Source: Ktedonobacteraceae bacterium (GTDB lineage: Bacteria > Chloroflexota > Ktedonobacteria > Ktedonobacterales > Ktedonobacteraceae). From it: a DNA stretch of 15,580 bases. How positions within the stretch are numbered: position 1 is the first letter of the stretch; every line of letters begins with the position of its first letter. Below, in pieces: positions 1 through 7,726 of this stretch. The stretch is taken from contig JADBKA010000107.1 of assembly GCA_014896635.1 (NCBI GenBank), positions 1 through 15,580 on the forward strand, given 5' to 3'. Under the pieces are notes generated by a model, which ran no database searches, was not told the DNA's origin, and was given only the letters and a program-made list of their open reading frames with translations. Position numbers and translations under genes: made by a program.

Positions 1-2
1 TG

Positions 3-695
3 GCTTTTGCTCGCTTTATCGGAGATTGCTGTACATTTATTTCTCCTTCGCGTCCAGGCTACTTGCGCACTCCCCTGACCAGCGGGCCATCGCCTGCCGC
101 GCAGGCCGACCTCTTCGTTGCTTTGCTCGATACGCTCCAGATCGAAAAAGCCAGCGTGCTGGGCTTCTCAGGTGGCGGACCGTCGGCTATACAATTCGCG
201 CTGCGTCATTCTGAACGCTGTCACAGCCTGATCATGATAGGCGCTCTCGTCAGGCGTAGCAACAAAACTGCTCGCTTACAGACCATGCCTTTCTGGCAGC
301 GCCTGTACACCAGGATCTACGACACCCTGCTGGTCTCCGATCCTTTCCTCTATCTCGCCGGCCCGGTTGCACGCCTTCTCCCTCACGGTACAATAGTTGA
401 GCAAATGCTCTACTCTGGCACACACTATCACCTGCGCCGCATCGGCTATGAGAACGATCTCGTCCAGTTTGCCGCCATTGCAGAGAAGGACTACCCGTTT
501 GAGGCCATCAGCGTTCCCACGCTGGTAGTACATGGCACCAGAGACGAAGATGTGCCTTTTGAGGATGCACGCTTGTTAGCGGCGAAAGCACAGCATAGTA
601 CACTGCTGGCCCTGCCAGGCTCTCACGAATCGTTCTATATGCAGGCAAAAATCGTCATGCCAGCCGTGCGAGATTTTATTACCGGCCCTGCCTGA
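3..695 (+). CDS. alpha/beta hydrolase, 5' end outside the window
   Basis: Alpha/beta-hydrolase-fold enzyme, probably an esterase or related hydrolase; the substrate cannot be read from the sequence. The frame is open from base 3, so the real start lies left of the window. The TTG at 63 should not be taken as the start, because the conserved stretch SRPGYLRTPL lies across it and belongs to the family. The nucleophile elbow GFSGGG contains the predicted catalytic Ser. The Asp is in VVHGTRDEDVPF and the His in LPGSHESF, so the catalytic triad looks complete. The cap region between elbow and Asp is rich in aromatic and Leu residues. No signal peptide can be judged without the N-terminus. The gene is followed by about 90 bp that holds the promoter of the next gene, so it is probably the last gene of its own transcript. 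Confidence 0.85.
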   Translation, partial: AFARFIGDCCTFISPSRPGYLRTPLTSGPSPAAQADLFVALLDTLQIEKASVLGFSGGGPSAIQFALRHSERCHSLIMIGALVRRSNKTARLQTMPFWQRLYTRIYDTLLVSDPFLYLAGPVARLLPHGTIVEQMLYSGTHYHLRRIGYENDLVQFAAIAEKDYPFEAISVPTLVVHGTRDEDVPFEDARLLAAKAQHSTLLALPGSHESFYMQAKIVMPAVRDFITGPA

Positions 696-706
696 GCACC
701 TCGCCC

Positions 707-748
707 TTAGCAGGAGCAGGATGGGCATGTTATAATAGATTCTATAAT
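707..748 (+). promoter_or_regulatory. probable promoter of the Ppx-CHAD-HD cluster
   Basis: Two exact TATAAT boxes lie at 731-736 and 743-748. For the first, TTAGCA at 707-712 is a fair -35 box (4 of 6 consensus bases) at an 18-bp spacing. The second has no convincing -35 box. The boxes lie about 40-55 bp ahead of the start codon at 786, between two genes of the same strand. Assigned from sequence pattern only. Confidence 0.5.
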
Positions 749-785
749 GGCTGTTTCTTGAAACTTTTTTGAAAGAACACTATGC

Positions 786-2300
786 ATGGATTATGCCAAT
801 ACTCCTACTATAAAGCATACTGATACCGGCCACAATGCGCCTACCTGTGCAGCAATTGATATCGGCAGCAATACCATTCATCTCGTTGTGGCAAGATGCT
901 TCCCTGCCACCCTGGAGATCCTGGCAGATGAAGTTGTGCTGGTCCGCATCGGTGAGAGCGTGAATGCCCATGGCTCGATCTCACCGCAGAAGCGTGACGA
1001 AGCACTGGTCGTCCTGCGCCGCTATAAAGAACTGGCAGAGCGCCATCATGCCCACCCTATTTTTGTTGTCGCTACTGAAGCTATCCGTAAAGCCGCGAAC
1101 AGCGCGGATTTTTGTACAGCCGTGCGCGAGGCAACCGGGCTGCACGTCCAACTCATCGACGGGGATGTCGAGGCCATCCTGACATTTTATGGCACAACCT
1201 ACGAACTCGCCACACAATCAGAAGCCTCAACACACATCAGCATCATGGACCTCGGCGGCGGCAGCACCGAGTTCGTCACAGCAGCAAACGGGCAGATCAC
1301 CTGGCGCACCTCGCTTCCCATCGGCTCAGGCTGGCTGCATGATCGTTATTTTCACTCTGATCCACCATCTCAGGCAGATCGAGAGGTGGCTCTGACATTT
1401 CTGCAAACCTATCTCCAGAACTTGCCAGAACAGCGGCAGCCAGCCGCTTTGATCGTAGCCGGCGGCACAGCCAACACGCTCCTGCACCTGGCAAACCAGG
1501 TAGTCCAGCAGGAAGAGCGACACATGCGCCTGACGCTCGCCGACCTGGAACACTGCGAAGAGTTGCTCAGTGCCTTGCCAGCTCACGAAATCGCCACTCG
1601 CTACAACATCGATATCGGGCGGGCGCGCATTCTGGCTGCCGGAACACTGATCATCCACACAGTCATGGATCTCTGGCAATTACGTGCAATTCACGTGACT
1701 CCGCATGGGATACGTGAGGGCGTTCTCCTGGCCTATGCGCGTTACGGTGATCAGTGGCTACAACAGATTTCTCACACCGACCGACATGATCAAAGCGAAC
1801 AGAGAGCGCAGGCACACACTGGCAAGGCGCACAGGGCAGGCAAGCGCGAGGAGTCTTTTACGGAGGCCGGACGCCGCATGCTGCAAGCACGCCTGGAAAA
1901 GATGCTTGAGTGGCGTGATGCAGTGCTCAGGCACGAAGATATCGAGGCCGTCCATAAAATGCGTGTGGCCTCGCGCCGCCTGCGCGCAGTCCTCGACGCC
2001 TACGAGTCTCTTTGTGAGCCAGAGCCTTTTCAAAAAGCATATCGCCAGGTCAAACAACTTGCTGATATACTGGGCAAAGCGCGCGACACCGATGTGATGA
2101 TCGCGTCCCTGCGCACCCGGCTTGAGCACGCCAGTAGCGATGAACAGGCGGGCCTCCAATGGCTCATTGAGCGTTTGAGCGCCTACCGGGTACAGCACCA
2201 GCGAACGCTCGACACGTTTTTAAGAAATCTCGACGAAGATATGCTCACCGAGCATATCAGGTCGTGTCTCCCAGAGAGAGGTCATAATGGCAAAAGCTAA
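786..2300 (+). CDS. Ppx/GppA family phosphatase fused to half a CHAD domain
   Basis: Member of the exopolyphosphatase / guanosine-pentaphosphate phosphatase family (actin/ASKHA fold), predicted to hydrolyse polyphosphate or pppGpp in the cytosol. Residues about 22-320 form the Ppx/GppA region: phosphate loop DIGSNT (25-30), a GDVEA stretch (126-130) at the place of the family's conserved GxEEA glutamates, phosphate loop DLGGGSTE (155-162), adenosine-type loop AGGTANT (225-231) and the closing GIREGVLLAYA. A charged linker (about 325-355) leads to a CHAD half domain, with HKMRVASRRLR (390-400) and LGKARDTDV (429-437). CHAD domains bind polyphosphate through conserved His/Arg/Lys residues, so the fusion supports polyphosphate as substrate. 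The usual C-terminal HD domain is absent here and seems encoded two genes downstream. The start at 786 has only a weak GAAAG ribosome site. The 3' end overlaps the next gene by 14 nt. Ppx versus GppA activity cannot be decided. Confidence 0.88.
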   Translation: MDYANTPTIKHTDTGHNAPTCAAIDIGSNTIHLVVARCFPATLEILADEVVLVRIGESVNAHGSISPQKRDEALVVLRRYKELAERHHAHPIFVVATEAIRKAANSADFCTAVREATGLHVQLIDGDVEAILTFYGTTYELATQSEASTHISIMDLGGGSTEFVTAANGQITWRTSLPIGSGWLHDRYFHSDPPSQADREVALTFLQTYLQNLPEQRQPAALIVAGGTANTLLHLANQVVQQEERHMRLTLADLEHCEELLSALPAHEIATRYNIDIGRARILAAGTLIIHTVMDLWQLRAIHVTPHGIREGVLLAYARYGDQWLQQISHTDRHDQSEQRAQAHTGKAHRAGKREESFTEAGRRMLQARLEKMLEWRDAVLRHEDIEAVHKMRVASRRLRAVLDAYESLCEPEPFQKAYRQVKQLADILGKARDTDVMIASLRTRLEHASSDEQAGLQWLIERLSAYRVQHQRTLDTFLRNLDEDMLTEHIRSCLPERGHNGKS

Positions 2301-2886
2301 ACCGGTGACAAACCTCGATCCTCAGGCGCCGCTGCAAGCAAATGTCTGCAAGATCGCCAGAGTACGCCTGGAAGAACTTTACTCCTGGGAGAGTTACGTC
2401 GATTATCCGTATGCCATTCATGAACTGCATAACCTGCGCATCGCCGCCAAGCGACTGCGCTATACCCTCGAACTCTTCCAGGATGCCTTGCAAGGAAAAT
2501 GCGATTCTCTCATCCAGGAAATGGTACAGTTGCAGGAAGAACTGGGAGCACTGCATGACAGTGACGTCATTATCGCTCTGCTGCGTCTCTGCCTGGGCAG
2601 CCAGACTGCTGGCACGGGCTACCAGCAAGCACTGGCCCGTCTTTCGCGCCGGAGGAAAAAAGGGACGTTTTTTCTCAACCCCGATATGCTCGCCGCTTTA
2701 CTGAACTCTGACGCTCCTCTTTCCGCCGATCAGCGCAAGGGACTGGAGTTGTTCCTCCAGTATGGACAACAGAGACGAGAAGAACAGTATCTAGCGTTCC
2801 GCCAGCACTGGCAGCAACTCCAGGCACGCGACTTCTACCGCGAAGTCATCTCCCTGCTCGACTCCGTTGTCGAGGGGACCGTGTGA
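2287..2886 (+). CDS. small CHAD domain protein
   Basis: CHAD (conserved histidine alpha-helical domain) protein of 199 residues, predicted to be cytosolic, all-helical and polyphosphate-binding. The signature is HELHNLRIAAKRLRYTLELF (45-64) with the basic row H48, R51, K55, R56, R58, followed by LGALHDSDV (87-95). The N-terminus MAKAKPVTNLDP looks like a natural start of short CHAD proteins, and an AGAGAGG ribosome site lies a few bases before the ATG. This argues that it is a separate gene, not a frameshifted tail of the upstream one. It overlaps the upstream gene by 14 nt in another frame, which suggests translational coupling. With the half CHAD of the upstream protein it could make a complete two-bundle CHAD in trans; that is inference. 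Confidence 0.85.
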   Translation: MAKAKPVTNLDPQAPLQANVCKIARVRLEELYSWESYVDYPYAIHELHNLRIAAKRLRYTLELFQDALQGKCDSLIQEMVQLQEELGALHDSDVIIALLRLCLGSQTAGTGYQQALARLSRRRKKGTFFLNPDMLAALLNSDAPLSADQRKGLELFLQYGQQRREEQYLAFRQHWQQLQARDFYREVISLLDSVVEGTV

Positions 2887-2952
2887 CGGTAGAGACTGTG
2901 TACTCGTTACAATAAGTAGAACTCAGCAATGTCGTGTTTTGTGGAGGGGGGA

Positions 2953-3651
2953 GTGTCTACCAGCGTGGCTAACGTAAAAGGATTAGTGCAGGAGAAACTA
3001 CCCGTGACCACATCAAATTCTGTCGAAGGTACAGGCTGGTCATCAGACGATCAACCGACGCAGGAAGAACTCTACCTCAGCGGGGGATTGCTCGTCGAGG
3101 ACTGGCCACACGCGCGCCACGTCGCGCGTCTCTCTGTCCAGTTGTTCAATGAAACCCGTTCGCTACATAAATTAGACGACCAGGCGCGGCGCCTGCTTGA
3201 GCGGGCCGCGCTGCTTCACAATACGGGCATGATGATCGAGACGCGCCGCCACCATAAGCACTCGTTCCGCCTCATCAAAGATACGCCGCTGCCGGATTTC
3301 AGCGATACGGAACGGTACGAGATCGCCTGTGTTGCCCGCTATCATCGCCGGGCGCTACCCAGCAAGGCACACGAGGAATTCAGCGCGCTCGATGCTCGCG
3401 CACGCAAGCGCGTCTCGATGCTCGCCGCGCTCCTACGCATCACCGACGCCCTCGACTATGATCACGATGGGCGAGTCCTGCGCCTGGCTACCGATCCTGA
3501 GCATTGCGATCAGGAGAACTGGACCATCCTGCTCTGGATACGCCCTCTTGCCGATCTCGACGCCGAACTGGAGCATGCTTACGAGAAGGCCGATCTCTTC
3601 GAGAAAGTATTCAAGCGCAAGATCCTCTTCACCTTGCGGGCTGCCGACTAG
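2953..3651 (+). CDS. HD-domain protein like the C-terminal domain of Ppx/GppA, with HD changed to HN
   Basis: A 232-residue cytosolic protein resembling the HD (third) domain of Ppx/GppA enzymes. Visible signature, numbered from the GTG at 2953: HARHVARL (53-60), AALLHNTG (85-92), HHKHSFRLI (100-108), VARYHRR and RITDALDYD (around 165). In HD phosphohydrolases the motif at 89-90 is His-Asp and binds metal; here it is His-Asn, so a catalytic HD site is doubtful, though the following HHKHS and the later Asp are kept. I chose GTG 2953 because GGAGG lies 5 nt before it. An ATG at 2929 without a ribosome site and a GTG at 3004 preceded by GGAG are alternatives, and none of them affects the domain. 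It follows the CHAD gene on the same strand, so it probably acts with the Ppx-CHAD pair as a split enzyme. It ends 44 bp from the convergent VOC gene. Confidence 0.8.
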   Translation: MSTSVANVKGLVQEKLPVTTSNSVEGTGWSSDDQPTQEELYLSGGLLVEDWPHARHVARLSVQLFNETRSLHKLDDQARRLLERAALLHNTGMMIETRRHHKHSFRLIKDTPLPDFSDTERYEIACVARYHRRALPSKAHEEFSALDARARKRVSMLAALLRITDALDYDHDGRVLRLATDPEHCDQENWTILLWIRPLADLDAELEHAYEKADLFEKVFKRKILFTLRAAD

Positions 3652-3695
3652 CTATCTCGCCAGGACCGGCACACCAGCTTTCAATACTTTAACAC

Positions 3696-4622
3696 TCAGT
3701 CCGCTTTTTGATACAGCACTATCGCCGCTCCACAGGCGTGGTCGGGATGAATCCACAGCACAGGCCGAGGCCGCTCCTGGTACGTATATGTCACCTGCTG
3801 GCGATCCAGGTAACGCCTGGTCTCTTCTATATGTTGCACTTCCAGCGTCATACGGCAGAGGCTCTCGCCAAATTTCTGCAAATAGCGGCGCAAAGCCCCC
3901 TTCTCCGGTATATGCCCGCTTCCCTCAGCAGGATCGATACTGGCCGGAAGCGGTGCCGCCAGTTCAAAGCACTGATAGTCGTTGCCCAGCGTGAAAGCCA
4001 CAAGCGTGGCATCCCAGCCATCTATTTCACCATCATAAGGAACTGACGGCTCCAATCCATAAATGCGCTGAAAACGCAAGCTCGCCTCTTCCAGATTCTC
4101 AACAACAATGGTCGTGCTCAACACGCGCACCGCCCCGGACGGGTGCGGCGGCGGCGACGTCCACCCTGCCAGGCGAAAGCGCCGCTCCTCACCACTACTA
4201 TCATGCTGGATAATAAAGGGATAGTGCTGAGCCATATCGGGACGCTCTATATCCATACGCAGCCAGCTCCGCGCGCGCCCATCTTTCGATCTTAGCTCGC
4301 CTCCCTGCGGACCAACCACCGTTATGCCGCGTTGTTTCATCGCCGCGCTATCGGCCTGAATATTGTCCGAACCAAGCACAAAGTTTACATAGCCGTCTCC
4401 CTTTGCCAGGCGCTCCAGCATACTCTGCTGTGCCTCCGCCGGATCGCGTATGGTGATTAGTTCCAGATAGGTGTCACCAATCACAATAATGCGATTCGCC
4501 GTACCACCGGTTGGATGGATGCCACCGCCACTCGCCGCCAGTCCCAGTCGCCGGCTAAAGATCTCCGTCGCTTGCTCCAGATTCTTCACTCCGATAATCA
4601 CATGATCCAGTCCCGTCAGCAT
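3696..4622 (-). CDS. two-domain VOC (glyoxalase-like) protein
   Basis: Vicinal-oxygen-chelate superfamily protein of 308 residues with a glyoxalase-like N-terminal half (starts LTGLDHVIIGVKNLEQA, then GGIHPTGGTANR and LELI) and a second beta-alpha-beta-beta-beta repeat from about residue 165 (VLSTTIVVENLEEA to the C-terminus). The pattern resembles the glyoxalase_3-like group, whose members often lack a known substrate. Metal ligands can be guessed (the early His and a Glu in YLELI) but not proven. The start is supported by a very strong ribosome site, GGAGGAGA five bases ahead of the ATG. It lies 37 bp downstream of secF on the same strand and is probably the last gene of the secDF transcript, although no functional link to protein export is apparent. 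No signal peptide is seen. Confidence 0.8.
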   Translation of the reverse strand: MLTGLDHVIIGVKNLEQATEIFSRRLGLAASGGGIHPTGGTANRIIVIGDTYLELITIRDPAEAQQSMLERLAKGDGYVNFVLGSDNIQADSAAMKQRGITVVGPQGGELRSKDGRARSWLRMDIERPDMAQHYPFIIQHDSSGEERRFRLAGWTSPPPHPSGAVRVLSTTIVVENLEEASLRFQRIYGLEPSVPYDGEIDGWDATLVAFTLGNDYQCFELAAPLPASIDPAEGSGHIPEKGALRRYLQKFGESLCRMTLEVQHIEETRRYLDRQQVTYTYQERPRPVLWIHPDHACGAAIVLYQKAD

Positions 4623-4659
4623 AGTTCTCCTCCGGGGATATCTCAGCAGCTTTCCCTAT

Positions 4660-6105
4660 TTATTTTGCTCGCGCCAGGTCACGCGCCTCGTGCCTGGTTT
4701 TTGCTGTAATAGCTCCTCCTGCCCGTCTACCGCTGACACCAGCTCTGGACCTGCGTTCATCCCAATTCTCCCAGATGACCAGCAGCATACTGGCGTTGAA
4801 GATCGAAGAGAAGGTCCCGCTGAAGATGCCGATGAGCAGCGTCAGCGTAAAGTTGTGAACGCTGGTTCCTGCCGTTGTGAACAGGGTGAGCGCCAGCAGC
4901 GTAAAGAGCACCGTCAGCGACGTATTCAGCGAGCGCGCCATTGTCTGTACCAGACTGGCATTCACCACCTCTTCAAAGGTCTCATTGACGCGGCGGTGCA
5001 TGTTCTCACGAATACGGTCAAACACCACAATCGTATCGTGTACCGAGAAACCAACGACCGTCAACAGAGCCGTGATGAACAGCGAGTCGATCTGCACGCC
5101 GAAGAAGTGACCCAGGATCGAGAAGATGCCCAGCACGACCAGCACATCATGCAGTAAAGCAATGATTGCACATGTGCCATAACGCCAGGCTCTGGGGATT
5201 TTACGGAAAGAGAACCAGATGTAGAGCAGAATGAAGAAAGAAGCAGCCAGGACGGCCAGAGCCGCATTGAATGTCGTCTGCGAAGCGACTGAAGGCCCTA
5301 CCGAAGAGCTACTCAACACCTGGAAGTACGGTCCACCATGAGCGAGGAACGATGACTGAATTCTGTTGATCTCCGAATTATTGGTTTGCTCAAGGAAGTT
5401 CGTTGAGCTGGTCAGGATAGTATACGTCTTCGTTGTCCTGCCCTGCTGGATATCCACCACGCTTACAGCAATGTTGGCAGGATTCGCGGGATTCGCAGCA
5501 GGTGTGGCTGCCGGTGTAGCCGTTGCCTTCGGGGTGGCCTGAGCCGTAGCGGTGGCTTTCGGGGTAGCGGTAGCAGTCCCCTGCACGGGAGCCGTTGGTC
5601 CTGTTGATGGTGGAGCAGCACTTTTCGTCGGATCGCTGGTCTTCGGCAGATCCTTGAGCAGTGCTTTGATCTCATCGAGGTTCGGTGCCTTATTGAAACC
5701 ACTGATAGTGATTAGCGTAAACGGTTTATCGCCGCCGACGCCGGGGATGACAGCAGGCGTAATCTTGCCATTTGTCTCCGGGTACTTTTTCGTAATTTTA
5801 TCTTTGATCGCCGCCTCTACATTGGAGTCAACCTGCGTGTTGAGGCGTACCCAGATCGTCTTTCCTGCTTCCACAGCCGTATTGTCGCCGGGCACGATCT
5901 GCAAGTCCTGGAGTTTGAAAGGCGCGAGTTGATTTCTGAGTTCGGTAATCGACAGATCTCGCTGTGGACGAAGGGTGACGTTTGTCCCGCCGGCAAAATC
6001 AATGCCGACGCGCAGGTGGAACAGCGCCAGCGAAATTGTGCCTGGAATGATCACCAGCAGCGAAATGGCGATAAACAGCCAGCGATACTTGACAAGGTTA
6101 AACAC
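4660..6105 (-). CDS. secF: protein translocase subunit SecF with a Pro/Thr/Ala-rich linker
   Basis: RND-type accessory subunit of the Sec translocon, which with SecD uses the proton motive force to help pull proteins across the membrane. Evidence: first membrane helix (about 9-29), family motif GIDFAGGT (34-41), P1-type extracytoplasmic domain, then five membrane helices from about 279 on, with the SecF signature GFSVHDTIVVFDRIREN (352-368). Length is 481 residues against roughly 300 for typical SecF. The excess comes mainly from a low-complexity insert at about 160-209 with two ATPKATA repeats followed by Pro/Ala/Asn-rich sequence, splitting the extracytoplasmic part. The start is GTG, with GAGGAGG five bases ahead. 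It begins 11 bp after secD stops, so the two are clearly one operon. The C-terminus is a short basic tail. Confidence 0.95.
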   Translation of the reverse strand: MFNLVKYRWLFIAISLLVIIPGTISLALFHLRVGIDFAGGTNVTLRPQRDLSITELRNQLAPFKLQDLQIVPGDNTAVEAGKTIWVRLNTQVDSNVEAAIKDKITKKYPETNGKITPAVIPGVGGDKPFTLITISGFNKAPNLDEIKALLKDLPKTSDPTKSAAPPSTGPTAPVQGTATATPKATATAQATPKATATPAATPAANPANPANIAVSVVDIQQGRTTKTYTILTSSTNFLEQTNNSEINRIQSSFLAHGGPYFQVLSSSSVGPSVASQTTFNAALAVLAASFFILLYIWFSFRKIPRAWRYGTCAIIALLHDVLVVLGIFSILGHFFGVQIDSLFITALLTVVGFSVHDTIVVFDRIRENMHRRVNETFEEVVNASLVQTMARSLNTSLTVLFTLLALTLFTTAGTSVHNFTLTLLIGIFSGTFSSIFNASMLLVIWENWDERRSRAGVSGRRAGGAITAKTRHEARDLARAK

Positions 6106-6116
6106 AACGGCCTCCT

Positions 6117-7505
6117 CTATACTGCGCTGTTGCGCCGCGCCAGTGCCGGTTTCATAATCTCACTGGCAGACAGGCCGAACAGAGCCGGATGGTTGATCAC
6201 GCCGGTTGGCACCAGCAGGTTCAGCAGCGTGCGCGTGACGACAATGGCGGTAAACATGCTGATCAAGACGCCCAGCAGCAGCGTTGTGGCAAATCCAACG
6301 ATGATGGTCGCGCCAAAATTGGAGCCGAAGCCATACAACACCGCGCAGGTGATCATCGTCGAGAAGTTTGAGTCACGGATCGACGGCCATGCTCGCTTCC
6401 AACCGATGTCAATGGCGGCAGCCAGCAATCTACCCTCGCGCAGTTCTTCTTTGATGCGCTCAAAAATCAGCACGTTGGCATCTACCGCCATGCCCACCGA
6501 GAGGATGAAGCCAGCGATGCCGGGCAGAGTGATGGTAACGCCGAGCATCTTAAAGACCGCGAGCGTCATTACCGCATAGAGCAGCAGCGCGATATCCGCC
6601 AGCAGACCGGGTAGACGGTAGTAGAGCAGCATGAACAGGATCACGATGCCGATGCCGATACCGCCGGCAAGAATGCTTCGCTGAATGGAATCTGCACCGA
6701 GCGTCGGACCGATAGTATCCTGGCTCTCGATTTTAAGCGCCACCGGCAGCGCGCCGTATTTCAGTAGATTCACCGTCGCATTCGCCGATTCCAGAGTGAA
6801 GTTCCCCTCGATCACACCGCTGCCAGGAAGTTGCTGCCTGATGACAGCCGAAGTGACCACCTTGCGGTCCAACGTGATCGTCAGATATTGCCCGACATGA
6901 CTGCCAGTAAAGCTGGTGAGACGTCCTACGGCATCCCCTTTCATGCCAAAGTTAATGAGATAGGCGCCAGTCTGTGAGTTCTGGCCCACGCTCAAACTGT
7001 TGGGATCGAGATCCTTGCCAGTAAAGATCGGATTAGGGCCACCGTTGCTCTGAAGGTAGTCATTGGGATTAAATGGTTGATCGTTCTGCAAACCCTGCTG
7101 GCCCGTGTTCCAGAATTCGAGCTTGCCAGTCTTGAGCAGTGTTTGAATAGCAGCCTGCTGGTTGCCGCTGTAGCCAGGTAGCTCAACCGAGATACTGGGG
7201 ACGTTGCCATTCTTCTGTGTGCGAATCACCGGCTCGTTCACACCCAGGCCACCGTTCACGCGCCGTTCGATCTGGCTGCGCGTGTTCTCCATATCGGTAT
7301 CAGATGGTGGCGGATTGAGCGACTGCGGGACCAGCAGGACACGGATACCGCCTTGCAGGTCCAGTCCTTCTTTAAAGGTAAATGGATTGCTGATGCCGTA
7401 GAGAGGTTTGCCGCCCGGCCCGCTGTTCGGCCAGAAGACGACGTAAGAAGCTCCTACGGCCAGTAAAATGATAAAGAAGAGGAGTATGAGTGTTCCTCGC
7501 CGCAT
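6117..7505 (-). CDS. secD: protein translocase subunit SecD
   Basis: Partner of SecF in the Sec translocon. N-terminal membrane helix (about 5-24), family motif GLDLQGGIRVLL (47-58), large extracytoplasmic P1 region, then a cluster of membrane helices from about 278 with the SecD signature VGMAVDANVLIFERIKEEL (337-355). At 462 residues it is shorter than the E. coli protein (about 615) and matches the shorter SecD of many non-proteobacteria. The start ATG has GAGAGGAAAAG upstream at a slightly long spacing. It is the first gene of the secD-secF-VOC run. Upstream lie about 220 bp with a candidate promoter and a GC-rich hairpin in the leader. Confidence 0.96.
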   Translation of the reverse strand: MRRGTLILLFFIILLAVGASYVVFWPNSGPGGKPLYGISNPFTFKEGLDLQGGIRVLLVPQSLNPPPSDTDMENTRSQIERRVNGGLGVNEPVIRTQKNGNVPSISVELPGYSGNQQAAIQTLLKTGKLEFWNTGQQGLQNDQPFNPNDYLQSNGGPNPIFTGKDLDPNSLSVGQNSQTGAYLINFGMKGDAVGRLTSFTGSHVGQYLTITLDRKVVTSAVIRQQLPGSGVIEGNFTLESANATVNLLKYGALPVALKIESQDTIGPTLGADSIQRSILAGGIGIGIVILFMLLYYRLPGLLADIALLLYAVMTLAVFKMLGVTITLPGIAGFILSVGMAVDANVLIFERIKEELREGRLLAAAIDIGWKRAWPSIRDSNFSTMITCAVLYGFGSNFGATIIVGFATTLLLGVLISMFTAIVVTRTLLNLLVPTGVINHPALFGLSASEIMKPALARRNSAV

Positions 7506-7548
7506 AAAAGTCTTTTCCTCTCACCAGAAACGGAAACGGGATTCCTCA

Positions 7549-7563
7549 GGGGTTAGATTCCCC
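7549..7563 (-). other. hairpin in the secD leader
   Basis: GGGG at 7549-7552 pairs with CCCC at 7560-7563 around a 7-nt loop. Flanking CCT and AGG can extend the stem across a 2-nt bulge. It lies about 45 bp before the secD start codon, within the transcript expected from the promoter at 7679-7707. It could be a leader structure or chance; there is no U-tract to make it a clear terminator. Confidence 0.25.
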
Positions 7564-7678
7564 AGGTCAGGAGCGTAATCCCTTTCTCTCTTCCCTCTGT
7601 AGGGTAGGTATGTAAGAGACTATGCAGATACTGTGGACAGAACGAAGATAGCGTGTCTCTCCAATTCGATTCCAGTGC

Positions 7679-7707
7679 AGTATAGCATAGTTCGACAGGC
7701 TTGCCTA
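7679..7707 (-). promoter_or_regulatory. candidate secD promoter with extended -10
   Basis: On the minus strand, TGCTATACT (7679-7687) is an extended -10 element and TAGGCA (7702-7707) a fair -35 box at 17-bp spacing. It lies about 175 bp ahead of secD and just after the phosphodiesterase stop. The identical 9-mer TGCTATACT occurs in the promoter region of the phosphodiesterase gene. Confidence 0.4.
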
Positions 7708-7726
7708 TCCCGTTTAAAAGCAAAGG

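Noticed and set aside
1758..2198. 146-codon minus-strand frame inside the Ppx-CHAD gene
   Set aside because: Shadow of the real frame; no motif or start signal.
3329..3994. 221-codon plus-strand frame across the HD and VOC genes
   Set aside because: Ser/Pro/Arg-rich composition of a shifted high-GC frame; it overlaps two genes with clear motifs.
5929..6579. 216-codon plus-strand frame antisense to secF and secD
   Set aside because: Opposite two unmistakable Sec genes; no recognisable features.
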